Source of the DNA: Halorubrum aethiopicum
GTDB taxonomy: Archaea > Halobacteriota > Halobacteria > Halobacteriales > Haloferacaceae
NCBI RefSeq assembly: GCF_001542905.1
Contig: NZ_LOAJ01000001.1
Location: 248,001-312,000 of the forward strand
Direction: 5' to 3'
DNA length: 64,000 nt
Shown: positions 30,991-40,571 of the stretch, piece after piece
Position numbering within the stretch: the stretch's first letter is position 1
Layout of the letters: each line of letters begins with the position of its first letter
Notes under the pieces: generated by a model
Told to the model about the DNA's origin: nothing
Seen by the model: only the letters and a program-made list of their open reading frames with translations
Databases searched by the model: none
Translations under genes and position numbers: made by a program

Positions 30991-32061
30991 TCACTCCCCG
31001 TCGAGCAACTCTTCGTCGATCGGGTCCTCGATGTCGCCCGTGATCGCCTCCAGGAGGTCGGTCACGGTCACCATGCCGACGACCTCGCCCTCGTCGATCA
31101 CGAGCGCGAGCTCCTGGCTCTCGGCCTGAAACAGGTCGATCGCGTCGCTCACGTCGGTGTCCGGCGAGAGCGTCACCGGCGGGGCCGCGAACTCGGCGAA
31201 GTCGACGTCGCCGGCGGCCAGCGCCGCTCGACGTCTGAGGAGGACGGGGGTGTAGACGATGCCGCGGAAGTCGGCTGGGTCGCTCCCGATCAGGGGGTAG
31301 CGGGTGTGCGGGCGGTCGGCCATCCGGTCGAGCGTCGTCTCCGGGTCGTCCTCGGTCGACAGGAACACCACCTCCGAGGGCGGTACCATCACGTCGCTCA
31401 CCGGCTGCTCCCCGATGGCGAGCGCGTTCATCACCTCCTCGCGGCGCTCGGCCGGGAGGTCGCCCTCCTCGAGGACCGACCCGAGGCGCTGGCGGAGCTG
31501 CGCGCGCGACTCGATCACGTCCTCCTCGGTCTCGAGCCACGCGCCCGTCATCTCGATGCCGAACAGCCGGAGCGTGGCCTTGGCGATCCCGTCGCCGAGC
31601 GTGATGATCGGGGAGATGATCCAGTTGAACCAGTAGAGCGGCGCGGCCCCGTACCGACAGACCATCCGCGAGCGCTCGACGCCGAGGTACGTCGGCGTCT
31701 GCTCGCCGTGCGTGAGGTGGAGCAGGTTGATGATCCCGAACGCGAGGAGCGCGCCCGCGCCGATCGACGCGAGCGGCGTGCCGACGAAGTAGGGCTCGAA
31801 GAGCGCGGCCAGCGCCGGCTCCGCCACGATCCCGACCGCGATGCTGGAGGCGGTGATCCCGACCTGACACGTCGTCAGGTAGATCTCGAGGTCGTTCGTC
31901 ATCTCCCAGGCGCGTTCGAGCGCCGGGGTGCCGTCGACGAACTCCTCCTCGGTGAACTGCCGGGCCCGAGTCAACGCGAACTCGATCGCCACGAAGAAGC
32001 CGTTCGCCAGAATCAACAGCGCGCCCGCGACGAGCCGGATCGCGAGTTCGAGCGGGGTCAT
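30991..32061 (-). CDS. CNNM/CorC-type membrane protein with CBS domains
   Basis: 356 residues from the ATG at 32061 (MTPLELAIRLVAGALLILAN). The N-terminal DUF21 region has three to four helices with GFFVAIEFALTRARQFTEEE, QVGITASSIAVGIVAEPALA and GIINLLHLTHGEQTPTYLGV. Two CBS domains follow: VSDVMVPPSEVVFLSTEDDP ... RYPLIGSDPADFRGIVYTPV, and DTDVSDAIDLFQAESQELAL ... DEGEVVGMVTVTDLLEAITG. The family transports or regulates Mg2+/Co2+. The C-terminal CorC/HlyC domain is missing; the protein ends soon after the second CBS. A TATA element (32088-32095) lies about 30 bases before the start. Confidence 0.9.
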   Translation of the reverse strand: MTPLELAIRLVAGALLILANGFFVAIEFALTRARQFTEEEFVDGTPALERAWEMTNDLEIYLTTCQVGITASSIAVGIVAEPALAALFEPYFVGTPLASIGAGALLAFGIINLLHLTHGEQTPTYLGVERSRMVCRYGAAPLYWFNWIISPIITLGDGIAKATLRLFGIEMTGAWLETEEDVIESRAQLRQRLGSVLEEGDLPAERREEVMNALAIGEQPVSDVMVPPSEVVFLSTEDDPETTLDRMADRPHTRYPLIGSDPADFRGIVYTPVLLRRRAALAAGDVDFAEFAAPPVTLSPDTDVSDAIDLFQAESQELALVIDEGEVVGMVTVTDLLEAITGDIEDPIDEELLDGE

Positions 32062-32186
32062 CACGTCGCGGTATGCTCGTCCGGCGGTATATATTCGGGT
32101 GGACGCGTCGCTCGATCCGCCGCGTCGGTTTTCACGGGGGACAGACATATTACCGAGGCTCGCCCGGATACGCACGGGAGAGTATC
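32062..32186. promoter_or_regulatory. Divergent promoter region of the CBS transporter and DICT genes
   Basis: A minus-strand aatatatac (32088-32095) is about 30 bases before the ATG at 32061. A plus-strand catatta (32146-32152) is about 38 bases before the ATG at 32187. Confidence 0.5.
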
Positions 32187-33020
32187 ATGACGGATCCGGA
32201 GTCGCTGCGCGCGTTCTTCGAGGAGATCGAGGCCCCCGATCGCTCCCTCGTCGTGCTCAACCGGTCGTCGCCGGACCCGGTCCGGGGGCTGCTCGACTCG
32301 CTGCTCGAGGGCCAGCCCGTGTCGATACGCAACGCGGAGGTGCCCGACGGCGACGACGACGTGGTCGCGCTGATCGAGGACGGCGAGGTGCTCGCGCAGT
32401 CGACGCTCGACGACCTGCTGGAGTCGGTGCTTCTGATCAACTCGGACCTCTATCGGACGGGCGCGATCGACCTCGGGGAGGTGGAACTCCCCGACGTGCT
32501 CCGCGGGCTCGACGAGATGCCGTTCAGGGTCCGGGGGTACCCCGAGTCCAACAAGGAGAAGCTGCTCTTGATCGTCATCTCGCGGGTGATAGAGCGGATC
32601 GCGAACGAGACGGGCGGCGGGACGCTCCGGGCGTCGTTCCAGCGACTCTCGAGGCTCAGAGACGAGCGCGGCACTTACGAGGTGTACGAGTCGGTCGCGC
32701 GAAGCGGCGTCGACGTCCACGTCTACGGGATGGACGACGCCGAGCCCGCCGAGGAGCTGCCGGCGACGGTTCACACGGGCTCGTCGTACCCGTATCGCCG
32801 GTCGTGGTTCGTGGTCTTCACCCCGCCGGGAAAGAGCGACCCCGAGAGCGGGACGGACGACTGGGACGGGAGCGACATCGGGAACGGGAGCGACGGAGAA
32901 AACGGCGACCACGCCGCGCTCGTCGCGCTGGAGGACGAGCCCAACGTCTGGGACGGCTTCTGGACGTTCCGTCCCGAACTCGTGTCCCGGATCGACCGCT
33001 ACATCGCCGATCACGTCTGA
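32187..33020 (+). CDS. DICT-type sensory domain protein
   Basis: 277 residues. It starts MTDPESLRAFFEEIEAPDRS and contains LVVLNRSSPDPVRGLLDSLL, then LIVISRVIERIANETGGGTL, RASFQRLSRLRDERGTYEVY and VDVHVYGMDDAEPAEELPAT. The ISR.IE..A...G.G.L..sFQ.lSR..dE.GT..VY pattern is the DICT domain, found with diguanylate cyclases and two-component proteins. No kinase or output domain is attached. The C-terminal part WFVVFTPPGKSDPESGTDDW ... ALVALEDEPNVWDGFWTFRP keeps the family's final strands with an acidic insertion. Probably a stand-alone signalling protein. Confidence 0.85.
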   Translation: MTDPESLRAFFEEIEAPDRSLVVLNRSSPDPVRGLLDSLLEGQPVSIRNAEVPDGDDDVVALIEDGEVLAQSTLDDLLESVLLINSDLYRTGAIDLGEVELPDVLRGLDEMPFRVRGYPESNKEKLLLIVISRVIERIANETGGGTLRASFQRLSRLRDERGTYEVYESVARSGVDVHVYGMDDAEPAEELPATVHTGSSYPYRRSWFVVFTPPGKSDPESGTDDWDGSDIGNGSDGENGDHAALVALEDEPNVWDGFWTFRPELVSRIDRYIADHV

Positions 33021-33070
33021 GCCGGTCACGTGCCGCGCCTCCGCGGCGGCCGACGGGGTGTCCCTCCGTA

Positions 33071-33080
33071 ACATATTATA
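33071..33080 (+). promoter_or_regulatory. TATA element of the dpp operon
   Basis: acatattata, centred about 27 bases before the ATG at 33103. It would drive a leaderless transcript of the five-gene transporter operon. Confidence 0.6.
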
Positions 33081-33102
33081 CCGGCGGGGAATTTTTCACG
33101 GC

Positions 33103-35088
33103 ATGGCAAATCGACACGAAGCCGCCGACGCGAGTCGGCGTCTCGGCCGGCGGAACCTCCTCGCGACGATCGGGGCCGCGGGGACCGCCGGGTTCGCCGG
33201 GTGCGGTGGGCAGGGGGCCACCGAACCCTCGGAGTCCGACGGCTCCGACGCGGACGACGGCGGGCTGTTTCCCCTCCAGGTCCGTCTCGAGACCGGCGGG
33301 ACGGACGAGCGGATCCGGATGGTCGAGCTCATCGCGGAGTCCCTCCAGCAGACCGGGTACTTCGAGACGGAGGTGGAGACCTACGAGTGGAACGCCTACC
33401 TCGACCGGGTGATCAATCCGGCGTACCAGGAGAACGGCTACCTCCCCGCCATCGGCCTCTCCGGGACGTTCAACCCCCACAGCTTCTGTAACGTGATCCA
33501 CAACTCGGCGAACGTCGGCGCGTGCTGTAACCTGACGGGCATCTCGGACCCCGAGCTGGACGAGCTGCTCGCCTCCGCCCGGTACGGGATCGATGTCGTC
33601 GAGGACCCGCAGCTCCGCGCGGAGACGTACGACGAGATCTGGCGGACCCTCGCCGAGGAGCGGTACACCTCCTTCACCCACTTCGGCGTGGAGACCGCCG
33701 TGACCAGCGCGGCCGTCCACGGGTTCGGGGTGTGGCCGTTCCAGGAGGGGCTCTTCGGCTACGCCCTGTTCTCCCCACAGGACGGGCAGGTCGCCTGGAT
33801 CGACCGGGAGAATCCGGCCGGCGAGTCCGACCTCGCGGACCTCGTGACGGGCGGGACGCTGACGGGGGCGGTCTCGACGAACCCGAGCTCGTTCGACCCG
33901 CCCCACAGCAGCGACACCACGTCGACGATGCTCCAGAACCTCCTCTTCGAGGGGCTCGTCGTCAACGACGCGGAGGGAAACGTCCACCCGTGGCTCGCCG
34001 AGCGCTACGAGCTTCTCGACGTTCGAGACGTCGGTCGTGCCGCCTACGAGGAGTACATGCGCACCGTGGGGACCACGGCGGAGGGCGCGGTCGACGCCGA
34101 CGAGCAGGTGATCGTCCGACACCCCGAGGACGATCCCGCGGCCGACGACGAGGTCCGCGTCCTGCTGCCCGAGGACGCGCGCGAGGCGGCCGCGGACGGG
34201 ACGTACGGGATGCGGTTCCGCTACGAGCTCCACGAGGGCGTCGCGTTCCACGACGGGAGCGAGCTGACCGCCGAGGACGTCGTCGCGAGCTACGAGTACT
34301 ACGAGAACTCGGCGACCGCCCCGCAGACGTTCGACTCCGTTCTCGCCGCCGTCGCGGTCGACGACTACGTCGTCGACGTGTACGCGCAGGTCCCCGACGC
34401 GGAGGCGGAACGCGAGCTGCCGGGGATATTCGTCCTCAGCGCGGACCAGATCGCCGCCGTCGAGAAGGGCGGTATCGACCCGCGCGAGGGGGTCACGCCG
34501 ATCGGAACCGGGCCGTACGAGTTCGGCGAGTTCGTCGACGAGGAGTACCTCGAGGTCTCGCGGTTCGACGACTACTGGGTCGGATCGCGGGGGATCGCGG
34601 AGGCGTTCGCGTGGTTCGACGGCCTGGACGCCTTCCCGGACGGCCCCGCGATCGACGCCGTCGAGGTGGAGGTCGTCCCCGACGACGCGACGCGGACGGG
34701 CGCGCTCCGGAACGGCGAGGTCGACCTGACCTACGACGTCGCGAGCGGGACGCTCGAGGACTTCGACGACGCCGACGACTTCCTCGTACACGCCGTCGAG
34801 GCGGGCGGATACGACTACCTCCAGTATCCGGTGAACGTCGAGCCGTGGGACGACCCCCGGCTCCGGGAGGCCGTCAACCACCTCGTTCCCCGTCAGCGGA
34901 TCGTCGACAACGTGTTGAACGGGTGGGCCGAGCCCGCCTGGACGCCCATCCCGCAGATCGCCCGCGGATCGGGGACGGCCGACTACGAGGCGCTCGAGGA
35001 CGCCGTCAGGCCGCTGAACGAGTACGACGTCGAGCGGGCGGAGGAGCTGCTCGACGAGATGGCCGCCGAGTACGGCGAGTCGTCGTGA
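33103..35088 (+). CDS. dppA: Oligopeptide-type ABC substrate-binding lipoprotein with apparently permuted lobes
   Basis: 661 residues from the ATG at 33103. A Tat signal (GRRNLLATIGAAGTAGFAGC; Cys34 lipidated) is followed at about 50-240 by what is normally the C-terminal lobe of family-5 binding proteins: FPLQVRLETGGTDERIRMVE, ESLQQTGYFETEVETYEWNA, YLDRV, then DPELDELLASARYG. Only from about residue 250 does the usual N-terminal lobe start (GGTLTGAVSTNPSSFDPPHS, LQNLLFEGLVVNDAEGNVHP). It runs through AFHDGSELTAEDVVASYEYY and TPIGTGPYEFGEF to DDPRLREAVNHLVPRQRIVD and NEYDVERAEELLDEMAAEYG at the very end. Joining the end to residue 50 restores the family order. It binds peptides or related solutes for the permeases downstream. 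Confidence 0.88.
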   Translation: MANRHEAADASRRLGRRNLLATIGAAGTAGFAGCGGQGATEPSESDGSDADDGGLFPLQVRLETGGTDERIRMVELIAESLQQTGYFETEVETYEWNAYLDRVINPAYQENGYLPAIGLSGTFNPHSFCNVIHNSANVGACCNLTGISDPELDELLASARYGIDVVEDPQLRAETYDEIWRTLAEERYTSFTHFGVETAVTSAAVHGFGVWPFQEGLFGYALFSPQDGQVAWIDRENPAGESDLADLVTGGTLTGAVSTNPSSFDPPHSSDTTSTMLQNLLFEGLVVNDAEGNVHPWLAERYELLDVRDVGRAAYEEYMRTVGTTAEGAVDADEQVIVRHPEDDPAADDEVRVLLPEDAREAAADGTYGMRFRYELHEGVAFHDGSELTAEDVVASYEYYENSATAPQTFDSVLAAVAVDDYVVDVYAQVPDAEAERELPGIFVLSADQIAAVEKGGIDPREGVTPIGTGPYEFGEFVDEEYLEVSRFDDYWVGSRGIAEAFAWFDGLDAFPDGPAIDAVEVEVVPDDATRTGALRNGEVDLTYDVASGTLEDFDDADDFLVHAVEAGGYDYLQYPVNVEPWDDPRLREAVNHLVPRQRIVDNVLNGWAEPAWTPIPQIARGSGTADYEALEDAVRPLNEYDVERAEELLDEMAAEYGESS

Positions 35089-35104
35089 CCGCGGAGCCCG
35101 CCAG

Positions 35105-36061
35105 ATGAGTCTCAGACGGTTCGTCCTCCGGCGCGCCCTCGCCGTGGTCCCGGTGCTGTTCGGCGTGTCGGCGGTCACCTTCGGGCTGTTCCACCTGACG
35201 CCCGGCGACCCGGTCTCGCAGGTGGTCGCGTTGAACCCGGACGTGAGCGCGGCCGAGGAGGCGCGCCTCCGCGAGCGGTGGGGGCTCTCGGGGCCGGTGT
35301 GGCGGCAGTATCTCGAGTGGCTCTCGAACGTGCTGGTCGGCGACTTCGGCCGGGAGATCCGGACGGGGCGGGCGGTCTCGGGGATCGTGTGGCGTCGGCT
35401 TCCCGAGACGATCGCCTTGGGGATCTTCGGCTGGCTCTTCGCGGTCGCGATCGCGATCCCGACGGGGATCTACGCGGCGGTGAACAAGGGGAAACTCGGC
35501 GACGTCGCGAGCCGCGTGCTGGCGCTGTCGGGGGTCTCGATCCCGAACTTCTGGCTCGGCCTGCTGTTGATCCTCGTCTTCTCGCTGTACCTCGGGCTGT
35601 TCCCGGTGTTACCCCCCTCGCGGCTGCCGCTGTATCACCCGGAGACGCTCCGGTACCTCCTGTTGCCGGGGGTGACGGTCGGGACCGCGGCGGCCGCGAG
35701 CCTCATGCGCGTGATGCGGACGTCGATGGCCGAGGAGCTGAACGCGGAGTACGTCACCGCGGCGCGCGCGAGGGGCCTGCCCGAGCGCACGGTCGTGTTC
35801 AAACACGTCCTGCGGAACTCGCTCGTCTCGGTGGTCACGCTCGCGGCCACGCTGACGGCCGGCATCGTCGCCGGCTCGGTCGTCGTCGAGAGCGTGTTCA
35901 ACTGGCCCGGACTCGGTTCCGAGTTCGTTCAAGCGATCGATCGGCGGGAGGTCAACGTCGTGATGGCGATCACGCTCGTGACCGCCGTCGCCGTCGTGGT
36001 CGCGAACTTCCTCGCGGACGTCCTGTACGCCGTGCTCGACCCGAGGATCAGGTATGACTGA
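35105..36061 (+). CDS. dppB: ABC transporter permease, DppB type
   Basis: 318 residues with six helices. It starts RRFVLRRALAVVPVLFGVSA and VTFGLFHLTPGDPV, the DppB opening. The ATPase-contacting EAA loop is YVTAARARGLPERTVVFKHV followed by LRNSLVSVVTLAA. SVVVESVFNWPGLGSEFVQA is the usual C-terminal signature. It forms the membrane channel with DppC. It starts 16 bases after the binding-protein stop and overlaps dppC by 8 bases. Confidence 0.95.
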   Translation: MSLRRFVLRRALAVVPVLFGVSAVTFGLFHLTPGDPVSQVVALNPDVSAAEEARLRERWGLSGPVWRQYLEWLSNVLVGDFGREIRTGRAVSGIVWRRLPETIALGIFGWLFAVAIAIPTGIYAAVNKGKLGDVASRVLALSGVSIPNFWLGLLLILVFSLYLGLFPVLPPSRLPLYHPETLRYLLLPGVTVGTAAAASLMRVMRTSMAEELNAEYVTAARARGLPERTVVFKHVLRNSLVSVVTLAATLTAGIVAGSVVVESVFNWPGLGSEFVQAIDRREVNVVMAITLVTAVAVVVANFLADVLYAVLDPRIRYD

Positions 36062-37319
36062 GGACGGAGAGCGCGGTGCCGACTCGGAGGGCAGCCGGGC
36101 GACCGACTCGGAGGGGAGCCCGTCGGTCGGATCGGGCGAGAACCGAACGCGAAGCCGGACCGCGACGCGGGGGCGGCTCCGGATCGTCGGGTTCGACGCG
36201 GACCACGTCCGCGACCGCGAGTCGCTCGCCGAGCGGCGCGAGAGGGACGGCACGCCCGGCGAAAGCCGGGGAACGCCCGGCGAGAGCGACGACCGCGCGA
36301 ACGCAGAGGGAGTGACGAACGGCGCGGCAGCCGGCCGGTGGCGACGCGGGCTCCGGCGGTTCCGGCGGAACCGTTCGGCGATGGTCGCGCTCGCGGTCGT
36401 CGTCGCGATGGCGCTCGTCTCGCTTCTCGCGCGGCCCGTCGAGGTCTTCGGCGTGGTCGTCCAGCCGTTCGCGCTCGCGCCCTACGACCCGACGACGATC
36501 CTCTACCTCTCCGTGGACCCGAGCGTGAGCCCGTACGACCCGCCCTCGGCGCGGTTCCCGATGGGCGTCGACGGCGCGGGACGCGACCTGTTCTCGCGGG
36601 TCCTCGTCGGCGGGCGCTACAGCATCTCGATCGGGTTCGTGGTCGTCGGACTGACGGCGACGTTCGGGCTGGCCTACGGGGCGGTCTCGGGATACTACGG
36701 CGGGGCGGTCGACGAGGTCATGATGCGGGTCGTCGACGTGGTCTTCGCGTTCCCCGGCCTCGTGTTGGCGCTCGTCGTCGTCGCCACCCTCGGCGGGGGG
36801 TACTGGCAGCTGGTGCTCGCGTTCAGCCTCTTCGGGTGGGCCGGCTACGCCCGACTCGTCCGGGGTGAGGTGTTGTCGATCGCGGAGCGCGACTACGTGC
36901 TGGCGGCGAAGGCGGTCGGCGCGCGCGACCGCGGCGTCATCCGCCGACACGTGGCGCCGAACGCGCTGTCGCCGCTCGTCGTGTTGGCGTCGCTCAACGT
37001 CGGCAGCGTCGTGATCGGCGTCGCCGCGCTCGGCTTCCTCGGGCTCGGGATGGACCCGAGCACCGCCGAGTGGGGAACGATGCTCGACGCGACGCGCGAG
37101 ACGCTGATCCAGGGGCCGGGCGGGGCGATCCCGTGGTGGGCGACGGTGTACCCCGGCGCGGCGATCTTCGTCTTCGTGCTGGCGATGAACGTGATCGGCG
37201 ACGGGATCAACGACGCGCTCGACGCGCGCGAGATCGGCGTGGCCCGCGGGGCAAGCGGGGGCCACGGGGATCCGCGTGACGGCGGGGGGAACCGCGAGAG
37301 CCGGGGTGGCGAGCCGTGA
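36054..37319 (+). CDS. dppC: ABC transporter permease, DppC type, with long acidic N-terminus
   Basis: 421 residues. The first 105 residues are hydrophilic and low complexity (for example SRGTPGESDDRANAEG), far longer than the usual DppC start. Six helices follow. Conserved parts are FRRNRSAMVALAVVVAMALV, SARFPMGVDGAGRDLFSRVL (the GTDxxGRD-like motif), the EAA loop YVLAAKAVGARDRGVIRRHV with APNALSPLVV, and GFLGLGMDPSTAEWGTMLDA. It pairs with DppB. Its stop overlaps the GTG of dppD (GTGA). Confidence 0.94.
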   Translation: MTEDGERGADSEGSRATDSEGSPSVGSGENRTRSRTATRGRLRIVGFDADHVRDRESLAERRERDGTPGESRGTPGESDDRANAEGVTNGAAAGRWRRGLRRFRRNRSAMVALAVVVAMALVSLLARPVEVFGVVVQPFALAPYDPTTILYLSVDPSVSPYDPPSARFPMGVDGAGRDLFSRVLVGGRYSISIGFVVVGLTATFGLAYGAVSGYYGGAVDEVMMRVVDVVFAFPGLVLALVVVATLGGGYWQLVLAFSLFGWAGYARLVRGEVLSIAERDYVLAAKAVGARDRGVIRRHVAPNALSPLVVLASLNVGSVVIGVAALGFLGLGMDPSTAEWGTMLDATRETLIQGPGGAIPWWATVYPGAAIFVFVLAMNVIGDGINDALDAREIGVARGASGGHGDPRDGGGNRESRGGEP

Positions 37320-38425
37320 CCGCCCTGCTCGAGGTCGAGGACCTGACGGTCCGCTTTTACACCGAGGAGGGCGTCGTGACCGCGGTCGACGGGCTCTCCT
37401 ACCGGGTCGAGGCCGCGGAGACGTTCGGCGTCGTCGGGGAGAGCGGGGCGGGAAAGAGCGTGGCCGCGCTGTCGGTGCTCGGGCTGATCGACCGACCCGG
37501 ACGGATCGAAGGCGGCGAGGTCCGGTTCAAGGGCGAGGACCTCCTGTCGATGGACGAGTCCGCGCTCCGGTCGGTCCGCGGCGACGAGATCGGCGTGGTC
37601 TTTCAGGACGCCCGCGCCGCGTTGAACCCCGTCTACACCGTCGGCGAGCAGATCGCCGAGACGATCGAACACCACCTGGGATACGATCCGGCGGTGGCGA
37701 AGGCGCGGGCGATACGCCTGCTCGACCGCGTCGGGATCGCCGATCCGGCGGCCCGATACTCGGCGTACCCCCACGAGTTCTCCGGCGGGATGTGTCAGCG
37801 CGCGACGATCGCGATGGCGCTGTCGTGCGATCCGGACCTGATAATCGCCGACGAGCCGACGACCGCCCTCGACGTCACCGTCGAGGCGCGGATCCTGGAT
37901 CTGCTCGCCGAACTGGCCGACGAGTTCGACGTCGCCGTCCAGCTCATCACCCACGATCTCGGGGTGATCGCCGGGACCTGTGACCGGGCGATGGTGATGT
38001 ACGCGGGCGAGGCCGTCGAGACGGCTCCGGTCGAGGAGCTGTACTACGACCCGAAACACCCGTACACCGCGGGCCTCATGAGCGCGATCCCGCGGATCGG
38101 CGACGACCGCGACCGGCTCGCGACGATCCCGGGGACGATGCCGGACCTGATCGAGGTCCCCTCCGGCTGTCGGTTCCACCCGCGGTGCCCCTTCGCCGAG
38201 GAGGCGTGTACCCGGACGCATCCCTCCTTCGTCGACCCCGAGACGGGCGAGGCGGCGACGCTCGACGACGACCGCGCGGCCGCCTGCCTCGAGTACACGG
38301 AGGGGCTCTCGGGCGGGCTGGACTACTCGGTGGAGGTCGACGGCGAGAGGGGGAGGGGGTCCGGCGGCCCGGACGCGGAGACGGAGAGGGACGCCGAACG
38401 CGACGAGGGTGGTCTCGATGAGTGA
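37316..38425 (+). CDS. dppD: Peptide ABC transporter ATPase, DppD type
   Basis: 369 residues from a GTG overlapping the dppC stop. Walker [22 protein letters not shown]-loop [20 protein letters not shown], signature [20 protein letters not shown], Walker [22 protein letters not shown]-loop [20 protein letters not shown]. The C-terminal oligopeptide domain has [20 protein letters not shown] with HPSF, carrying the cysteines that in relatives bind an iron-sulfur cluster. An acidic tail follows. The stop overlaps the dppF start by 8 bases (ATGAGTGA). Confidence 0.96.
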   Translation: MTALLEVEDLTVRFYTEEGVVTAVDGLSYRVEAAETFGVVGESGAGKSVAALSVLGLIDRPGRIEGGEVRFKGEDLLSMDESALRSVRGDEIGVVFQDARAALNPVYTVGEQIAETIEHHLGYDPAVAKARAIRLLDRVGIADPAARYSAYPHEFSGGMCQRATIAMALSCDPDLIIADEPTTALDVTVEARILDLLAELADEFDVAVQLITHDLGVIAGTCDRAMVMYAGEAVETAPVEELYYDPKHPYTAGLMSAIPRIGDDRDRLATIPGTMPDLIEVPSGCRFHPRCPFAEEACTRTHPSFVDPETGEAATLDDDRAAACLEYTEGLSGGLDYSVEVDGERGRGSGGPDAETERDAERDEGGLDE

Positions 38426-39899
38426 CGGCGACGCCGGCGACGCCAGCGACGCCGGCGAACCGGTCCTCCGCGTCGAGGGCGTGAAGACGCACTACGACTC
38501 GACCGGCGGGTTCCTCGACCGGCTGCTCGGGCGGTCGCGGCGGGTGCGGGCGGTCGACGGCGTGGACTTCGAGCTTCGCGCGGGCGAGACGCTCGGCGTC
38601 GTCGGCGAGTCCGGCTGCGGGAAGACGACCCTCGGTCGGAGCGTGCTCCGGCTGGTCGAGCCGACGGCCGGCTCCGTGTATCACCGCGGCGAGGACCTGA
38701 CGGCGCTGTCGAGCGCCGCGCTCCGCGACCGCCGGAAGGACCTCCAGTACGTCTTTCAGGACCCGCTCTCGAGTCTGGATCCCCGCCTCACCGCCGGCGA
38801 CGTCGTCGGCGAGCCGCTCGACGTCCACGGGCTCGCGACGGGCACGGAGCGCGACGCGCGGGTCCGCGAGCTGTTGGAGACGGTCGGGCTGAAGCCGAGT
38901 CACGCCGCCCGGTACCCACACGAGTTCTCCGGCGGGCAGCGCCAGCGGCTCGGGATCGCCCGCGCGCTCGCGGTCGACCCCGAGGTGATCGTCTGTGACG
39001 AGCCGGTGAGCGCGCTCGACGCCAGCGTCCAGGCGCAGATCCTCAACCTCCTCTCGGACCTCCAGGCGGAGTTCGGGCTCGCGTACGTGTTCATCGCCCA
39101 CGACCTGCGCGTGATCGAGCACGTCTCCGACCGGGTGGCCGTAATGTACCTCGGCGAGTTCGTCGAGCGCGGGCCGACCGAGGCGGTGTTCGAACCGCCG
39201 TACCACCCGTACACCGAGGCGCTGCTCTCCGCGATCCCCGAGCCCGACCCGCTGTGGGAGGGCGACGGGATCCGCCTCGAGGGGACGGTCCCGTCACCGG
39301 TCGATCCCCCCTCAGGCTGTCGGTTCCACACCCGGTGTCCGCGGCTCGTCCCGGCCGCCGAGTACGACCTCCCCGGGGAGGTCTGGCGCTCCCTGACGGA
39401 CCTGAAACGTCGGACGAGGGAGGCCGACGGCGTGGCGTCCCTGACGGCGGTGAGCCCGTCGGGAGAGGCAGGCGGATCGCCGGCCGGAGACGACGCCGTC
39501 GATCCCTTCGATCCGACCAGTCCCGGCGATCCGACCGACTCCACCAGCCCGGCCGACTCGACCGGCCCGGCCGATCCGACCGAGGTCCCCCGGGAGACGT
39601 TCGACGCGCTGGTTCGCGAGGAGTTCGGCCTCCCCGAGCCGCTCCCGGACGCCGACGCGGAGGCGACCGTCGCCGACGCGATCGGCGCGCTCCACGACCA
39701 CCGGATCGACGAGGCCGCGGAACTGCTCGACGCCGCGTTCGTCTCGCCCTGCGAGCGCCACCATCCGACGGAGTACCAGGTCGGCACGGACCACGGGATC
39801 GCGTGTCTCCGGTACGACGACGGGTTCGACGAGGAGACCGGAACGTTCGCTGACGGGGCGGAGCCGACCGGATCGGAGCCGACCGGGTCGGCGGAGTAG
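38418..39899 (+). CDS. dppF: Peptide ABC transporter ATPase, DppF type, with split C-terminal cysteine domain
   Basis: 493 residues, about 100 more than usual. ATPase motifs are complete: [100 protein letters not shown]. The C-terminal oligopeptide domain starts at [20 protein letters not shown], but its closing cysteines ([22 protein letters not shown]) come about 120 residues later. Between them lie a Pro/Thr/Ser/Asp repeat stretch ([20 protein letters not shown]) and a helical piece ([17 protein letters not shown]). The insertion is in frame and well coded. It should supply energy for the importer together with DppD. Confidence 0.94.
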   Translation: MSDGDAGDASDAGEPVLRVEGVKTHYDSTGGFLDRLLGRSRRVRAVDGVDFELRAGETLGVVGESGCGKTTLGRSVLRLVEPTAGSVYHRGEDLTALSSAALRDRRKDLQYVFQDPLSSLDPRLTAGDVVGEPLDVHGLATGTERDARVRELLETVGLKPSHAARYPHEFSGGQRQRLGIARALAVDPEVIVCDEPVSALDASVQAQILNLLSDLQAEFGLAYVFIAHDLRVIEHVSDRVAVMYLGEFVERGPTEAVFEPPYHPYTEALLSAIPEPDPLWEGDGIRLEGTVPSPVDPPSGCRFHTRCPRLVPAAEYDLPGEVWRSLTDLKRRTREADGVASLTAVSPSGEAGGSPAGDDAVDPFDPTSPGDPTDSTSPADSTGPADPTEVPRETFDALVREEFGLPEPLPDADAEATVADAIGALHDHRIDEAAELLDAAFVSPCERHHPTEYQVGTDHGIACLRYDDGFDEETGTFADGAEPTGSEPTGSAE

Positions 39900-39970
39900 G
39901 TCGTCGCCGGCGGATCCGTTTCGCCGTCCCCGGCGGATCCGTTTAGGTCCCCCGCGCCCAATCCCGTCCG

Positions 39971-40516
39971 ATGCGACGGATCTACGAGTCGGACGCGCTC
40001 CGGCGCGACGACGACGACCCGCACGCGCCGGCGGAACGGGAAGACGAGGGAGCGATCCAGGCGCTGCGCTCGGTCCCCGCGACGGCGCTCAGCGACCGTC
40101 TCGTCCCCCGCGGGCTGCGTCATCGGTTCGTCTCCGTCGACGTTGAGACGCCGCGGCGGGAGTTCGCGGTCGGCGAGCCGGTCCCGTTCGTCGTCACCTT
40201 CCGCAACCGGGTCCCGTTCCCGGTGTCGATCGCGACCGCGTCGCCGCTGCCGTGGGTCTGGACCGTCGACGGCGACGTCGAGGCCGCGGCCGCGGACGTT
40301 TCCCTCCGCGACCCGCCCGACGAGCCGGGTCGGTTCGCGTTCGACCGCGGCGAGCGAAAGCGCTTCCGCAGGCGGTGGGACGGGCTGTTTCGGGTGAGCG
40401 ACTCGGAGTGGGTCCCGGCCGAGCCCGGCGAGCACGTCATCGGGGCGGCGGCGAACGTCGCGGACGCGGGCGCGAAGGGGTTGCGCGCGGAGACGACGGT
40501 CCGGCTCGTGGAGTGA
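39971..40516 (+). CDS. Haloarchaeal protein with BsuPI-like beta-sandwich
   Basis: 181 residues. A charged N-terminus (to about 45) precedes VSVDVETPRREFAVGEPVPF, VVTFRNRVPFPVSIATASPL, PWVWTVDGDVEAAAADVSLR and FAFDRGERKRFRRRWDGLFR, ending EPGEHVIGAAANVADAGAKG. The order of strands and the F..GE...F...WDG...... PGEH pattern resemble the intracellular proteinase inhibitor BsuPI fold. No signal peptide is seen. It is 71 bases after dppF on the same strand, but a TATA-like tttaggtcc (about 39940) suggests its own transcript. Role unknown. Confidence 0.72.
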   Translation: MRRIYESDALRRDDDDPHAPAEREDEGAIQALRSVPATALSDRLVPRGLRHRFVSVDVETPRREFAVGEPVPFVVTFRNRVPFPVSIATASPLPWVWTVDGDVEAAAADVSLRDPPDEPGRFAFDRGERKRFRRRWDGLFRVSDSEWVPAEPGEHVIGAAANVADAGAKGLRAETTVRLVE

Positions 40517-40571
40517 CGGCTCGCGAAGTGACGATTCGTTCGTGGGGAACCCGGCGTCGCCGGCACCCGGC

